Shown piece after piece: positions 20,117 through 31,536 of a stretch of DNA of 64,000 bases. Source of the DNA: Chiridota heheva (Eukaryota > Echinodermata > Holothuroidea > Apodida > Chiridotidae); the NCBI GenBank assembly GCA_020152595.1, contig JAIGNY010001464.1, positions 1,011,001 through 1,075,000 of the forward strand. Direction: 5' to 3'. The notes below the pieces were generated by a model. It was not told the DNA's origin. It saw only the letters and a list, made by a program, of their open reading frames with translations, and did no database searches. How positions within the stretch are numbered: position 1 is the first letter of the stretch; every line of letters begins with the position of its first letter. Made by a program: the position numbers and the translations under genes.

Positions 20117-20983
20117 TTTAAGTTGAATGGAGTGAATTTCTTGTTAACAAAATGAGCATATTGTCGCAAAAATATAACACTGTAAATTACGTGGTAAAAT
20201 GAACCACAATGAAAAATGTAATGTAATTACATATATACAAAGTCAGGTTAATTAGTATATTTTACCGATTTTTGAGCATTTAATGAAGGAGACCATTATG
20301 CAGGACATATGGTATTGGAACATTGCGAATTCATGTTTTCTTTTCCCTAATTTAGATCTCAAAATACTTCGAGTACTTGTATTTAACGAGTACGTTGTAA
20401 AATAACTTGTAACACAGTTAAATTCATACATTGGGATTGAGGTTTTAAATGAAAACAACGGAGCTTATTCGCACGGTTATTCGTGATATAGGCTTACTAT
20501 GGAGCATTATTTAATAGCTCCATGGGCCTACTTATGCCATGATATGCCAATACTGTAATCTTAATGAAATTGTTGTATTTGTTTTGCGGTATTTCTCCGT
20601 AAGTATGAATGTGAAATACATATTTACTAATCTAATAATTGATAATCACACTTGAATCGAATACAGCTAAGTTGTTGAGGTAGCGGTACTCATCATAGCG
20701 CCAAAAGGAGGTAAGGCTTTGAAATGATTTGCATTTGTGTTTTTCTGATAAATGGGTCTGTATCACGGAACGACCTGGATCAGGGATTTACAATTGGACA
20801 GTTGGGAAGGGCAGAGTACATAATCAAGCTCTATTAGCATGTACATCCTTGACTCGTAGTCCACTATAGATTGTATTAAAAGTAATCACTACTAGACCTC
20901 ATTACAGTCACTCAAAGCAATATTCATAACCTATTTTTGTCGATTTTCCTTCTCTGTTAATTGTGATTTACAGAGGATATACG

Positions 20984-21341
<358 letters not shown>

Positions 21342-22130
21342 TCATTTGTTACTATTAATTTTTGTTAGGTCTAATCTAAAAAAATTTAAGCGATTAAAAT
21401 TGTTTCCTTTAAGTTCTGTACTATTCGAAAATTAAGGTTGTTGGTCAGTACGGTCTCTGAAGGCAAATTGAGAAAACTAATGATAAAGGAAGTATTCAAA
21501 AAATTATGTTCCATTGAGCATGTATTTAAATGTTGCACGGCAGACACCAAACATTTATTGGACAAAAGTGGCACAAGGTTTTGTGTACCGTATATGGGTA
21601 ATGTATATAACATGAAACCCAATTTACGCAAGTTGAAAAAATCTTCAAACTTCTTTACGATGAAAATTTACTTACTTCATCAGACTCTATGGATAACTTT
21701 TCATTGCTTTATTTCCGTTAAACACCAAACAATTATTATTGGCTACTAATTTTGTTTTTATACATACACATATTTCTTTAAATGCTTTGACATGTAAGCC
21801 TACATAAAGCTGCCTTTCATTTGGCATCGTCAGACAAAAATACGTCGCCTATTCCCCACATAAAAAAAAGACAAAAGTAAAAGCCTTCTTCAGCATCTCG
21901 ACCCGTGTTCAGATGATAATCCCACATTTGGCGTGAAACTAAGCCATCATAGTACGGTTTAACACTGGTTGGTATTCTGACAATTTTTCTCAAGAAGATT
22001 AGAACAAAGACATATTAAATCTCTATTAAAAACTGACGCTTGGATTATTAAATCGAATAATGAATACAGCTAATTAGCAACAGAATACGTCTTAACATCA
22101 GTGAGAGAATAAAACTTGTTGAGCAATAAC

Positions 22131-22306
22131 CTGTATCCTGGCCTCCGGCAAATTGGTACACATGGCGAGTCTTTCACGCATTACCACGTCCGGGTAGTGA
22201 GTCTTAGCGAAAGTTTTTTCAAGCGCGGCGAGCTGGTGGTTCGTGAACGCCGTGCGGCTGCGACGCTGCTTGCGATGAGCTCCATAGCGAGCCTCAAGGA
22301 TAATAT
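22131..22306 (-). CDS. Dmbx: Dmbx homeobox protein, coding exon 2 (homeodomain helices 1-2)
   Basis: Codes the rest of residue 44 through residue 102. It reads [20 protein letters not shown] then [20 protein letters not shown] and [19 protein letters not shown]. The stretch before the homeodomain (residues 44-54, [15 protein letters not shown] across the exon 1-2 junction) is a DMBX-specific signature, and [18 protein letters not shown] is nearly the vertebrate sequence. The homeodomain runs from about residue 57 to 116. The acceptor is a pyrimidine-rich tract ending AAAGCAG; the donor is CAG/GTTATT. DMBX proteins act in the nucleus as transcription regulators of anterior neural development. 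Confidence 0.96.
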
Positions 22307-24838
22307 CTGCTTTGTGGAGAAAAAGAGAAGGATTTCAATTTTATTGCTTTCATGTATTGTCTAGTGTAGGTTGCTGATGATATAAAGTACACATAATCGT
22401 TAACGATGGGGCAAAAAACTTAACTCTTTTCACTTATTCGTATTCGATTGTGTTATATCAAATTACTTAATGATATATCAGCTTCAAGCGTAGATAGAGC
22501 ATAAGAAAGTACTAGCATAATATTCTGAAATTTATGTTCGTATTAAATAATCCCAAATTGATCATGATAAAATTCATCAGGGCTGAGTTTTTTCTTGTTC
22601 ACAACTCATTCGATGGGTAGTTCGGTTCTACAGTTACTGTGTGAAATAGTTTTCTACCAAACCTTAACATTTAGAGATAAGTGTAGCAATCATATTGACA
22701 ACTGGAATTTCACTATAATTTAATTTTAAAAACACAAGGGAAATGAAAATATTGGTTATAATCACAAGAAGTGTTGGTGAAGTGTCTTTTACCGTTTGTT
22801 GGAAATATTTAGGCCCGTATAATTTTTGCCCTTCGTTTCCACTACCCCTTCCTCATGTCCTAGAACAGTCACTAGATGCAGATAAAACGCAGCTAGAAGT
22901 AATCTGCATACACGTAGACAATGGACAAATAAACGAAATAAGCATTCGCGCCTATATGCCCTTCGAAATTATCGCAAAAAACTACTATTAACTATCGCAA
23001 ATATTTCTGTCCCAATTCTGATGTTTTTAAAATTTAATTTTCAATTTAAATCTGTATGGTAGGGTAGGTAATAGAAAAGTGGTTTAAAGTTTGATATAGT
23101 TAAACAGTGAAAGTAAACAAAATAGCCGTATCCACAAGTATACCTCAAAAATAATAAAGCATTTTGATTTAAAGCGTATCAAAGGCTACAGATGAGCATT
23201 AAAGATTCCTAATTTCGTTCCGTTGTTTTCTAAAAATACAACTATATGCTCGATGGCGTCACAGAAAAGTAAGCTTTTTTTAAAAACGGTTTTAATTGTG
23301 AACATTAACAAATAAAGGATCCAATTTTATGAATCTCTGAGTTGACAAATTAATTAACGTGAAGAATGACAAAACAATGGATGTCTTCTAATAGAAAAAT
23401 AGGTCTTCTTTTGATTATTATGTAATAAAACACAAACTGTAGGGGTATTGATTACAATTTGTATTCATATCGAGATAAGTTTGTTCTTTGTGTTTCACTT
23501 GATTGCATCAAGAAAGGAAAATTTGGTTCAATTGTTTGAAGCCGCAAACAAAAGTTTATATGATTTAAAATCGATTATTTATGACGAGATCAGGAAAAAA
23601 AATGTTAAGCTATTAAGAAGATGAACAAAAAGAGTTTTACTAGAAATATAAAAATTTTATGCTAATTTTCAAACAGATAATAACAATATTAGAAAAAGTT
23701 GTACTTCCAATTAAACGAAAGTGACATATAATATATGGATAACAAAAGAAACATTTTAAATCATGTTTATAAAATAATACTTATAATTCATTGCTCTCTT
23801 GGGTATTTTTTGGATTATAAAAGTAACGAAAGTTCATCTTATTGTTTTCGTAAGCGTCTAGATTAATATCTATATAGTAATTATCAAAAGGCAGAAATTT
23901 ATTTTATTTCTTAAAATTGTAAATATTTGATTGTATTTATACGCAAAAATGAGTCTTAAATATAAAAACACTTTTTCAACATGTTTAAATCTGCTTCGCA
24001 ACTTACAGAAGCCGCGGAACAGGTTTTATTTATTACTTTTTTTAATTCATTGAATTATTTACTAACAATTATTTTCATATATAGTGTTTTTTTTATATCA
24101 ACAAAATATTACTCTTCCCGAAAAGTATGATTCATTTCATCGCAAATTGTGTATGTGTGAATCCATTCATTCTGCATTCTATCATTGGTTGAATATCCTG
24201 ACCTTTTTGTAAATGTAATTCCCAAAATCAAAATGTTTTATTTTCTACACGAAACAAGTCTTACTGAGCTTCCATTTTTCTACATGTTAATAACTAATTT
24301 TATACGACATTAAACTTCACAGAGAATTGGTGACAGGAATGAATCGACATAAGTTTTGTAAACCAAACAAATAGATAACTATTTCAAAGTTTCAATGAAG
24401 TTCTTGATATTCTAAATAACAATATAACAGAAAATGTCATTACGAATGCATCATAAGTTTAAATAAAGAATAAATAAAAAGGACTTTTTATACTTTAAAA
24501 TTAGTTTTCATAACCATAACACCTTTCACTGTTTTATTTACTCCATAATGTATAATTTCTACAACTTTTAAGCTTATTATTACTGAAAACAAACAAACAA
24601 AATACATAGAGCACTTAAGAGGCAATTTATACCTACGAAATAATACTTAAGCATTTAAATGAAATGATAAAGTGCTTGAATATAATGACAAATACGAAGG
24701 CCAACTCAGCATAGAATAATTACAAATTATATATTTCCAACTTTCCTAGAATCCATCACAGCACGCATGGACTTTGACATCTTAAAAATGTGGAAGTTTT
24801 ACTTCTTCATTAGCATTATTGGAAAAACCATGACTCTA

Positions 24839-26130
24839 TAAAAATTTGTGACAATATGAGTCATAAAACACAACAAAATTAATCATTTCAATTAATTTAT
24901 TTGTTTGAACTTTACAGTGGGTCCATGACTACGGAGCCCCCAAGGTGACATGGAAGAAAAAAATATTTTTTTGTCTAAACGAAATATTGTTTCGTTTAGG
25001 GGCTCCGTACATAACAGACAGATAGATGAAATATAATTATCACACTTTATAAGAAACATATACTATTTCTACTGTGAAATTATGTATCCTATTTCAGTCT
25101 AAGAAGTCTGAATATTTACGTCTTTATTTCATCCGCTCATGTTTGACAGATCCTATATGTAAGAGATTTGAAACTTATTTTCAACTTTACCTCAATTATT
25201 ACATTGTTTTTATTTAATACTTAGCTCGTCTTGTGACGAACCACCAATTTACCCATCATCCTATCTTCACTTTATGATATAAAGTTCTATTGAATTTTAT
25301 TGGACGTTTAAAATATCATAAATGTTTCCTAAATGAGAAAACCCACCCCAAAACGGTTTACAACCTAAACATGTGATATTGTATACTTCTTTTCTTGTAT
25401 AATTGGAGAAGCCATAACCCCATAGCACAGTGCCTTCTTAAAGAATTCCTTAGTGTGTGGGGTGGGGGACACAAAAGGGACCTTTTCGGTAAATGTTTTG
25501 AATCGTAATATGCCCCCAACCTCTCCTCTCCGAAAATGTCTTTCATTTTTGGGTAGTTATTTTCCTTTTAAGAAAACAAGCAGTTAAATTTGTTTGGTTA
25601 CATATATTAGGGACCAAAAGAATAAAAAAAATACATATATATATATATTCTTTTTGGGGGGGGGGGAACAAAATGCTTAACTAGTGTGGGCGCTTTGCTG
25701 ACTGAGAGGGGAGGGATTAGTGTGTTAAAAAGGCCCTGCCATAAAAATTATGGCAGGATTAGCCGTAAAACACAACTAAAGTAATAGCTTTTAATGTTTG
25801 GACTTCGTTTTACAGTGAGTTCTTATCATATCAACTTTAATTTTCAAACTTTGGGCAGTTAAGAGGCATATATTATTGTTTACTTTAACTTATTCAGCCT
25901 AGAAGTATGATCCTTTAAAAGTCTAACTCTTCTTTTCATCTGTTAATGTTGGACAAATCCCAAGTGGGAGACTTCAAAACTTGATTTAACTTTTCCTAAA
26001 TTACATTGTTTTTATTTCATAATTAGCTCGTCTTGTAAAGAGTCATCACTTTACCAATATTCATGGTAATCTCTTATGTTCTATATAATTTCATTCGAAG
26101 TTTGAAATGTATTAAATGTTTCATAAAGAG
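24839..26130 (+). repeat. Diverged direct duplication in Dmbx intron 1
   Basis: Two copies, 24839-25330 and 25737-26130, share in order TAAAACACAAC, TTTACAGTG, TTACATTGTTTTTATTT and TTAGCTCGTCTTGT. About 400 bp of unrelated sequence, including a poly-G stretch, separates them. Confidence 0.65.
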
Positions 26131-26607
26131 AGAACCTTAGTAGTGTATCATTTATCAACCAAACTACAAATTGATAATCAATTGGGTTCATTAACAGATC
26201 GTACGATTGAAAACGACATCAAAAACGAGGATGTTGAATTAAAAGAACGTAACAGATGAATATGATTTACAAACGGAAAAATCTTAGCCATTATTGCAGG
26301 AAAATCTGTCTAGGCTGGTCTAGTTGCCAGCTAAATTTGATATATGTTGCAAACTATGTTTCTCCTGCACTCCTGTAGGACAGTTAAGGTTTTCAATTGT
26401 TGACATAAAATCTGATATTTAAAGTATTCTGGTATTAAGCATGTTGAAAGTAAAGATCATAAACAATTAGAAACAATATAGGTACTTTCCCCATAAACGT
26501 TTTCTCACCTTATTTACAAATGTGCTTTTAGTACAATAATAGGATATAAATGATTAAAAATTTAATTTGAAATGATATTCACTCGCTTTTGTTTTTAAGT
26601 ACTGTAG

Positions 26608-26852
26608 AAACAGCTTCTATTTTCAAAATGGATTTCTATTATCAAAATGGACTGGAATAAAGCCTTAACATTACCATTATACTCCTTGTTTGGTACTTCA
26701 TAAACTCTGTACCAGAATAGCTACCAAAATTTTCGTTTGCTATTCTGGTACAGAGTTTATTAAGTACCAAAAAAGAAGTATAATGGTAATGTGAAGGCTT
26801 TATTCCAGTCCATTTTGACAATAGAAATCTATTTTGAAAATAGAAGCTGTTT
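26608..26852. repeat. Near-perfect 114-bp-arm inverted repeat in Dmbx intron 1
   Basis: The left arm 26608-26721 and the right arm 26739-26852 are the same length and complementary at all but six positions by eye, around a 17-nt loop. The arms begin and end AAACAGCTTCTATTTTC and its complement. It could be a young foldback transposon or a hairpin RNA source. It lies about 150 nt inside the intron from exon 1. Confidence 0.9.
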
Positions 26853-27003
26853 AAATTGGATAAGTTGGATAAACAACCGGCCAGAATTTCAAAGCTGGCA
26901 TGTCGACCACTTAATTACGTCAAAATTCAAGAATTTGTATGGATAATAATGCAAGTCAAATAAACTTCAAAGACAAACATAGTCATAAAACATATTGTCA
27001 TAC

Positions 27004-27133
27004 CAGCAAGTCTCTCCGCCAATGATAACGCATGGGTAGAGGGGCGGTATCCCGGGTGTAGGGGAAGTCCTGGTTGGTGCATACTGTAAACTGCTCCAAG
27101 AGCGGCTGGGTTGTAGCCTCCGAGATGATGCAT
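27004..27133 (-). CDS. Dmbx: Dmbx homeobox protein, coding exon 1 (N-terminus)
   Basis: Codes residues 1-43 and one base of codon 44, MHHLGGYNPAALGAVYSMHQ through YRPSTHALSLAERLA. The donor is GCTG/GTATGA. The N-terminus matches vertebrate DMBX in layout: a short Met-(Gln/His)-His start, a Tyr/Met/His-rich run, YRPS.HAL.LAERLAD. I chose ATG 27131-27133 because likeness starts there. The frame stays open upstream with other Met codons, but that text is not DMBX-like and a splice-acceptor-like site (ATCTACCCAG) ends 8 nt before this ATG. Total spliced coding length is 1,134 nt, 377 residues, the usual size of vertebrate DMBX1. Confidence 0.92.
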
Positions 27134-27141
27134 GGTGCAGT

Positions 27142-27157
27142 CTGGGTAGATCAGAAC
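27142..27157 (-). promoter_or_regulatory. Dmbx: Possible 5'-UTR splice acceptor of Dmbx
   Basis: On the minus strand GTTCTGATCTACCCAG stands 8 nt before the start codon. If used, a non-coding first exon lies further upstream (higher coordinates). Weak pyrimidine tract, no transcript evidence. Confidence 0.35.
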
Positions 27158-30100
27158 GAATTGGGTGAATTTAACATGACAGAGAATTGTTGGAGTATAT
27201 TGCATAACATGGTACTTGCAAAGGTCCATCAAGTGATGGAATGAATACACTGTATAAAAGTTCGATATTACTTACAAATTAAAATGAAAATGTCTTCCAC
27301 ACAAAATGCTGCATCAAAACACGAAAAAAATCACACTAAACGTGATAAAAAGTTTTCGTTTGCCAACAAAAGTTTTTGTTTTGCGGGTTGAACAATAATT
27401 AATCTTAGCTTTTCTATATTGACTACTTGAACTACAATTGAAATTGCTGCTACTTCTAAATATTTGAAAGTATTCTTATGAGGAAAAGTACTTAAAAGCG
27501 GTTAAGTTAACTAATAAATAAACAACAATGAAGTTTCTCTATCTTTCAATATGCCAAAATTGAAAAGCTTTTGTTCTAATTTTGGGTAACAACATTTTGG
27601 AAGACACTAAAACTGTAAGAAAATTATAATAAAATGTAAATCAATCCATTTATTTCTTCGGTTTTAAAGTATTAAGAAAGATGTAAATTAAAGCCACTCA
27701 GTCGACGAAACTAAAACAAACAAAAAATGTATCAAACTTATCCTTATTCCAACACTTGGATGAAATAATTTTCCTTTCTTTTGGCCAGGAAATGCGATTA
27801 TTCTCTATTGATGTGACATTTTCGAAAGACTTTAGTGTTTACAAACTTTATAAGTAAGTAATGAATTAAATCAGAATCAAATATCTATAAAACTTTGCAA
27901 ATTAATTTGTAGATATGCAAAAACACTGGAAACATTAATTTGCCTTATTTCTGTTAATTACAAAAAATATCAGCTGTCCATTTTTTGAACCCCGATGTTC
28001 CCCGAAAATGTATGTTCTACCAGTATAGAAAGTTAAATAAAAATCGACCAGACGCTACAAATTTTTATCAAACTGTGTTTCGTTTTCAATTTTCATTTTC
28101 ATTTTTTCTTAACAAATACTCCAACTTAAAACAACTATTACTATATCAAATATTACATTACGCATCGTACTTTCTAACGAAATATTCAGGTATACATTCT
28201 AAAATGTCAATAGAAATTTTTAATACATTCGTACCTCTAAATCAGAAAGATTATGATATCCAAATATGGGAAATTTCCGTTGTTTCGAAAAGCTGCTTAA
28301 AGCAAGAATTGTCAAAAAAATTATTCCACACCGATAAAGTAAGTTGAAAATCACTTTATTAGTTTAATCGTTCAACCAGTAGCTTGAAGTGCCAAATGAC
28401 AATACACGATGCACCTGACAAGGATATAATTCATCACAACTGTAGTTTTGTCTTGTTCACAACTTTCTTGGGGCGGGGCGACCCACCACTTTATTTCCAA
28501 ATTTCTCGTTTAATTATAACTTATCCACGGTCAATCTCCTGACTTTGAAAAATCCACTTGATTTACACGCGACTTGATTGGATAATGCTACACTAAGCTT
28601 GCTACATAGGCACCAATAGCATGGCGTGTTACATTTTTTTTTCCGGGCTTGTAGAAAGTTAGTAAAGGCAACAACAGATTTTTTTTCTTCTTTGCAGTCG
28701 CCTTTTGTAAAGCTATTTAATGCCTTTTGTTAAGTGTGTTTACAGTTGATTAATGCAAAGCCAAACTCCGCGACATGTCAGTTCAAATTTGGCAGTGTAA
28801 GAATAAGTGGTCGTGAACTTCGCATTCAGGATCGATTTGATTGGCAGAATAGTTTTCAACGAGAAATGTGATCTTCAATGGCGTGTTGGGTAAGCGGGCG
28901 GAGAGGACAAATAGCAAACATTGCTGGACAATTGTTATTATTATACCAAATCAAGTACCGCTAAGTGCCGTACTTGATTGACAGACACACGCATATTAAG
29001 CACCTGTGAATGAAATCAAGAAATGATATCATTAAAATGTTTTGCTAAAATATATGAAAAAAGATTTTTTGAGTTACGCGGGAGATTAGATTTTAATGAA
29101 GTATACGTGTGTCAGATATATTTATTCGAAAATCTATTGAATGACATTTTGTAAAATGTTCCATTTTTGCTTAAACGTTGAATACTAAAATGGGCTACTG
29201 TAATATCATATAATTAAAGGCGTCATCCATGCTTACATTTTAAAGGGGTGATTTAAGAAAGCTAAAAGGGTTTCTTTAAGAATGCTTAAAGAGGTTATCT
29301 ATTTAGATTTTTAAAGGGGTGGTATTCGACACTAACGTAATATTCAAAACAGCTTTTAATTCTCATTAGAATAATCAGTGGGATTTGGAAGAATTTTTTT
29401 ATTTTTTATTTCTGTCTTCCGAGTCGAGTTATGACTGGCCAAAATTCCAAAAGTTTGAGACTTTTTAAAGGCGCGCCAGCTACAATGGCAACACGGAGAC
29501 AATACAATTCAAAGTTTCTGATTGGTTGAAATGTTTACATAAATAGTGACAGAACCATGAAAAATAACTTAATTCAAAGGCTAGATTCGTTTCGCGAAGT
29601 TATTAGTGAAGTTTTTTTTCTTCTTCGGTCTGGCCATTTCTATACTTTTTTCAACCCAATCATAGGGAACTTAAAAAGTGATACCTTGTAATTTTTGTGT
29701 AGAAAAATAAAATAGATCAAAACTCATATCTCTCAATCGCAGATTGAAAATTTCTGACGCTGTGCTTCAGAATCCCTTAAAGTAAGAATACCTTTTCCCT
29801 GACTGATGACGTCATGATTGGTTAAATGTTTTTAACCGTAGTTTTAATAAAAATACGACAAACCAAGTGAAACATCTTATAGCGGAATAAATATCACTTT
29901 TCACTCCATAATCTGAACATGGTACCGACATTCTTAAGACAGTGAAGATATGGGATTCAGAAATACGTACGGCAATGTGAAGAAAAGAAGACAAATTAAC
30001 TGCAGTGACGTTATAGGTGACCAATAAGACATGATACAATACACCATGACCTTGGTAATCATAATGTCATTATGTCATTAATATCGTGTCCTTATCAGCA

Positions 30101-31037
30101 CGTGGGCGGAGGAGCATGGATTAATTGTTATTGGTTTATTGTCTTAACTGCACGTTATCTAACGAACTATTTCCACGATTGGTATGATCATCATAATACA
30201 AGCAATTACGATAGATAAACCTTTATTAAAAACACCTAAAAACAAAACACTTTGAACTTGAGGAATTAGCTGACACTTACATACACTCATCTTCTTTATC
30301 AAAGTAAATTAGCCAATTGTCAATATCCAAACATTTGAGATAAATATAACTTACCTTAGATTGTGCAGCGATAAATTAGTAGACCATTAACTTCCATCAT
30401 TTATCCAATCATAAGACGGCAGATGTTCTTTTACAGGAAATGGACTATTTCAATGTTTTTGATGAATAGATTGTTGATGCTTGATCTAATCAAGAGGCAT
30501 TGCTTAATTTGATTTCCTGTAATTGCATCGGGTACTGATCGGGTCAAAGAGAACACATTTGACCTTGATTTCTTTCGTGATTATCTTGCTTGCAGGGAAC
30601 GTTATTAAATTCATACTAGAGCCACGATGGTCCATCAGGCTGGTGCTTATCCCCGGTTTCCTTGGCGCAAGGATACCAGTCCATCGCAGGTCAACTCCCT
30701 CTGTCCCTAGCACTGCTGGTATTCATTTTACAGTAGAGTGGACTGAAGCAAGCAGATTGAAGTGTCTGCTGAAGGAATTGGACCTAGTACCTTTTGCATA
30801 CGACCATGGCTCCCTAACCACTAAGCCACCATAGCCACTGCACTTCAACTTGGGAAATGCTTTGAAGCCGTCAACATTTGACTAATGATGTCGGCACTAC
30901 GAGGGAAACTGTGCCAATCGCACCTACCACCCCACCCTTTCTCCCACCACACCCATTCCTCCACCCCACACACTCCACCACTTCAAGGGAGAAAAAAGCA
31001 AGAGAGCCCTCCATTCCACCGGGAAAAAGGGCAACTG
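27158..31037. other. Region upstream of Dmbx, no coding gene seen
   Basis: Presumed regulatory and intergenic DNA. 28440-29000 is less AT-rich and contains GATTGG/CCAAT boxes, a 9-bp inverted repeat ATCAAGTAC/GTACTTGAT and TGATTGACAG. 29520-29690 shares text with 50120-50290 (CAACCCAATCAT and a GGTCTGG...TTTCTA run). 30600-30840 resembles a dispersed repeat of CCATCGCAGG and CCACTAAGCCACCATAG type. No confident gene. Confidence 0.45.
28975..28984 (+). promoter_or_regulatory. PBX-MEIS composite site TGATTGACAG
   Basis: An exact match to the classical Pbx-Meis/Prep composite motif, about 1.85 kb upstream of the Dmbx start codon. A palindrome ATCAAGTAC...GTACTTGAT immediately precedes and overlaps it. 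One 10-mer is not strong evidence alone. Confidence 0.35.
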
Positions 31038-31536
31038 AAAGGATTCGTTCAGTGGTCAAGCATGTCCATCTTGTATGAAAAAAAAAAACTTTAAAAGAAA
31101 CAAAATGGTGAAGAAACCATACAAAAGGAGATATTCAAGACTGGTGTAGTAAGTCTACTATGGAACGTTGGTGTCCTCATCCTCACATTTTTAGCAATTG
31201 TTAATGTATTATAAAGAAAGTTGATTTAATTCTTTTACTATTTATATTATTTTTCTTCGAACTTTCTTCAAGTAGAATATTATAAATAGCTTTACTAGAT
31301 TAATTTTTACTACTTTTTTGGCATATCCCGATTTTTGTAAGCATCAAAATCGCAGGACAAAATATTATAGAATACATAACGACTTTGAGGAATCTGAGGC
31401 TATGATATCACAACTAGTCTCATTCGTTTCTACACAAATGATACCAAACGATTTTTGAATGGTTTTTTCATTTTTTTGTTTCTTTGAAGTCCTTGTTCAT
31501 ATAAGAAGATTTGCTTGACCACTGAACTAATCCTTT
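31038..31536. mobile_element. MITE, AAAGGATTAGTTCAGTGG family, copy 1
   Basis: The ends AAAGGATTCGTTCAGTGGTC and GACCACTGAACTAATCCTTT are inverted repeats. The inner arm includes TTTAAAAGAAACAAAATGG and its complement. Same element as 43668-44212. No coding capacity. Confidence 0.8.

Larger units (their letters stand above)
22307..27003 (-). other. Dmbx: Dmbx intron 1 (4,697 bp)
   Basis: Donor GTATGA at 27003, acceptor ending at 22307, phase 1. It holds a diverged direct duplication (24839-25330 and 25737-26130), a short palindrome near 24970-25000 and a 245-bp hairpin (26608-26852). The rest is AT-rich with no recognised coding exon. Confidence 0.85.

Noticed and set aside
29310..29785. Possible MITE with GGTATTCGACAC and AGGGATTCTGAAGCAC-like ends
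   Set aside because: The end match is too weak and no second copy or target duplication is visible.
30523..30834. 103-residue frame ending AYDHGSLTTKPP
   Set aside because: The text CCATCGCAGG and CCACTAAGCCACCATAG looks like an old dispersed repeat, not a host gene.
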